A stretch of DNA of 13,313 nucleotides from assembly GCA_022739095.1 (NCBI GenBank), contig JAIJEI010000039.1, positions 1 through 13,313 on the forward strand, given 5' to 3'. Shown piece after piece: positions 12,805-13,313 of this stretch. A model generated the notes under the pieces. That model saw only the letters and a program-made list of their open reading frames with translations, was not told the origin of the DNA and made no database searches. Position 1 is the first letter of the stretch, and the number at the start of each line of letters is the position of its first letter. Source of the stretch: Bifidobacterium sp. (lineage in GTDB: Bacteria > Actinomycetota > Actinomycetes > Actinomycetales > Bifidobacteriaceae). The position numbers and the translations under genes were made by a program.

Positions 12805-13313
12805 CAGCTTTGCAACAACACGGATTTGCCGGAACCGGTGGTGCCGGCCACCAGGGCATGTGGCCCCTGACGGTTCAGGTCGAGCATCAGCGGCTCGCTT
12901 CCGGTCATGCCAATCGGCACCGCAAGGTCAAGGGGCTCAAGCCAGTGGCCCACAATGGTGCGCCATGGCAGGCGTGCGAAGTGCAGCAGCGATTCTATCG
13001 GCTGCGACGGCGCATGACGGAGGTCTGCGGCGCGGTCATCGGCGTCGTCCGTGATACCGACATCGATCGTTGCCTGTTGCGGGGCGGGAGCCTTCTCCGG
13101 GCCCGGAGGCGAGGGGAGTGTCAGCAGCAGGGACACGAGACAGGCGAATATGCCCGGTGCGATCATGGCGGCGAACAGCCATTGCCCGTGCAACAGCAGT
13201 ATGACCAGCATCAATGCCTGCGCGATCATCGGGCACGCCGCGGCAAGCATGGTCAGGCGGGCGCGCAATGGCGGCGCGCCCAAACGGTGCTTCGCCCGGG
13301 ATACGGCGGATGC
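12765..13313 (-). CDS. EccC-like FtsK/SpoIIIE ATPase, N-terminal fragment (partial, frameshifted)
   Basis: First visible piece of the EccC-like ATPase; its frame is open from base 13313 on the minus strand, so the start lies beyond the window. Two adjacent membrane helices (about LTMLAAACPMIAQALMLVIL and LFAAMIAPGIFACLVSLLLTL) are followed by a Pro/Ala-rich linker with an acidic patch (GITDDADDRAADL). Then comes the entry to ATPase domain 1: LPWRTIVGHW, LAVPIGMTGSEPLMLDLNRQGPHALVAG and the Walker A TTGSGKSVLLQSWCLALAS. Shortly after, the frame runs MNGPSI and stops at TGA (12767-12765), 25 codons past the P-loop lysine region, while the other frame continues the domain. Paired helices before an FtsK domain are typical of EccC/EssC-type secretion ATPases. 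The break makes the gene a pseudogene or a sequencing error; see the frameshift entry. Confidence 0.8.
   Translation of the reverse strand, partial: ASAVSRAKHRLGAPPLRARLTMLAAACPMIAQALMLVILLLHGQWLFAAMIAPGIFACLVSLLLTLPSPPGPEKAPAPQQATIDVGITDDADDRAADLRHAPSQPIESLLHFARLPWRTIVGHWLEPLDLAVPIGMTGSEPLMLDLNRQGPHALVAGTTGSGKSVLLQSWCLALASMNGPSI
12770..12780 (-). other. Frameshift point in the EccC-like gene
   Basis: On the minus strand the sequence reads AACGGGCCGAGCATCTGAAT. Restoring one G (CCGGAG for CCGAG) joins the upstream frame ...LASMNGP to EHLNFVFLDFKGG, giving the canonical GPEHLNFVFLDFKGG run seen in EccC-like proteins. No -1 slippery heptamer is present, so a one-base deletion (real or sequencing) is more likely than programmed frameshifting. 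Confidence 0.7.

Overview
The window looks like chromosomal DNA from a high-GC actinobacterium, most likely a Bifidobacterium close to B. longum. The basis is the base composition, a WhiB1-type protein, the actinobacterial gene order eno - ftsB/divIC-like - DUF501 - ppx/gppA (the same order as Rv1023-Rv1026 in Mycobacterium tuberculosis), a PdtaS-type sensor kinase, and a LacI-type operator in front of enolase. The genus is inferred from recall of these families; no database search was possible.

Layout. 1-879: 3' part of an aldo/keto reductase that begins left of the window. 925-4645: enolase with its operator and promoter, a hairpin terminator, then an FtsB/DivIC-like division protein, a DUF501 protein and an exopolyphosphatase/GppA-type phosphatase. 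4685-4990: tRNA-Leu(UAA) between two clusters of short GC-rich hairpins. 5074-7250: a five-helix membrane protein of unknown function and a single-chain iron-sulfur L-serine dehydratase. 7392-8377: a one-domain FKBP prolyl isomerase and the transcript cleavage factor GreA, each followed by a strong hairpin. 8508-9452 (minus): a TrhA/hemolysin III-type membrane protein with an unusual Ala/Lys-rich N-terminal extension. 9582-11069 (plus): a GAF-PAS-HisKA_2 histidine kinase transcribed divergently from it. 11142-11420 (minus): a WhiB1-like iron-sulfur regulator. 11533-13313 (minus): an EccC-like FtsK/SpoIIIE ATPase that runs off the right edge and is split by a one-base frameshift between its first Walker A and Walker B motifs.

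Most of the window is core housekeeping: glycolysis, division, polyphosphate or (p)ppGpp metabolism, serine catabolism, protein folding and transcription fidelity. I see no transposase, phage gene, CRISPR array or rRNA. The points most worth a second look are regulatory (a LacI-type site upstream of the eno promoter, tandem TTACG-N4-CGTAA palindromes in the 9453-9581 divergent region, a possible leaderless kinase mRNA) and structural (the broken ATPase gene, the hairpin clusters around the tRNA, an A9 tract inside the division gene). I found no clear candidate for a wholly new biological system. The EccC-like gene is the best pointer to something less ordinary, because its partners would lie beyond the right edge.
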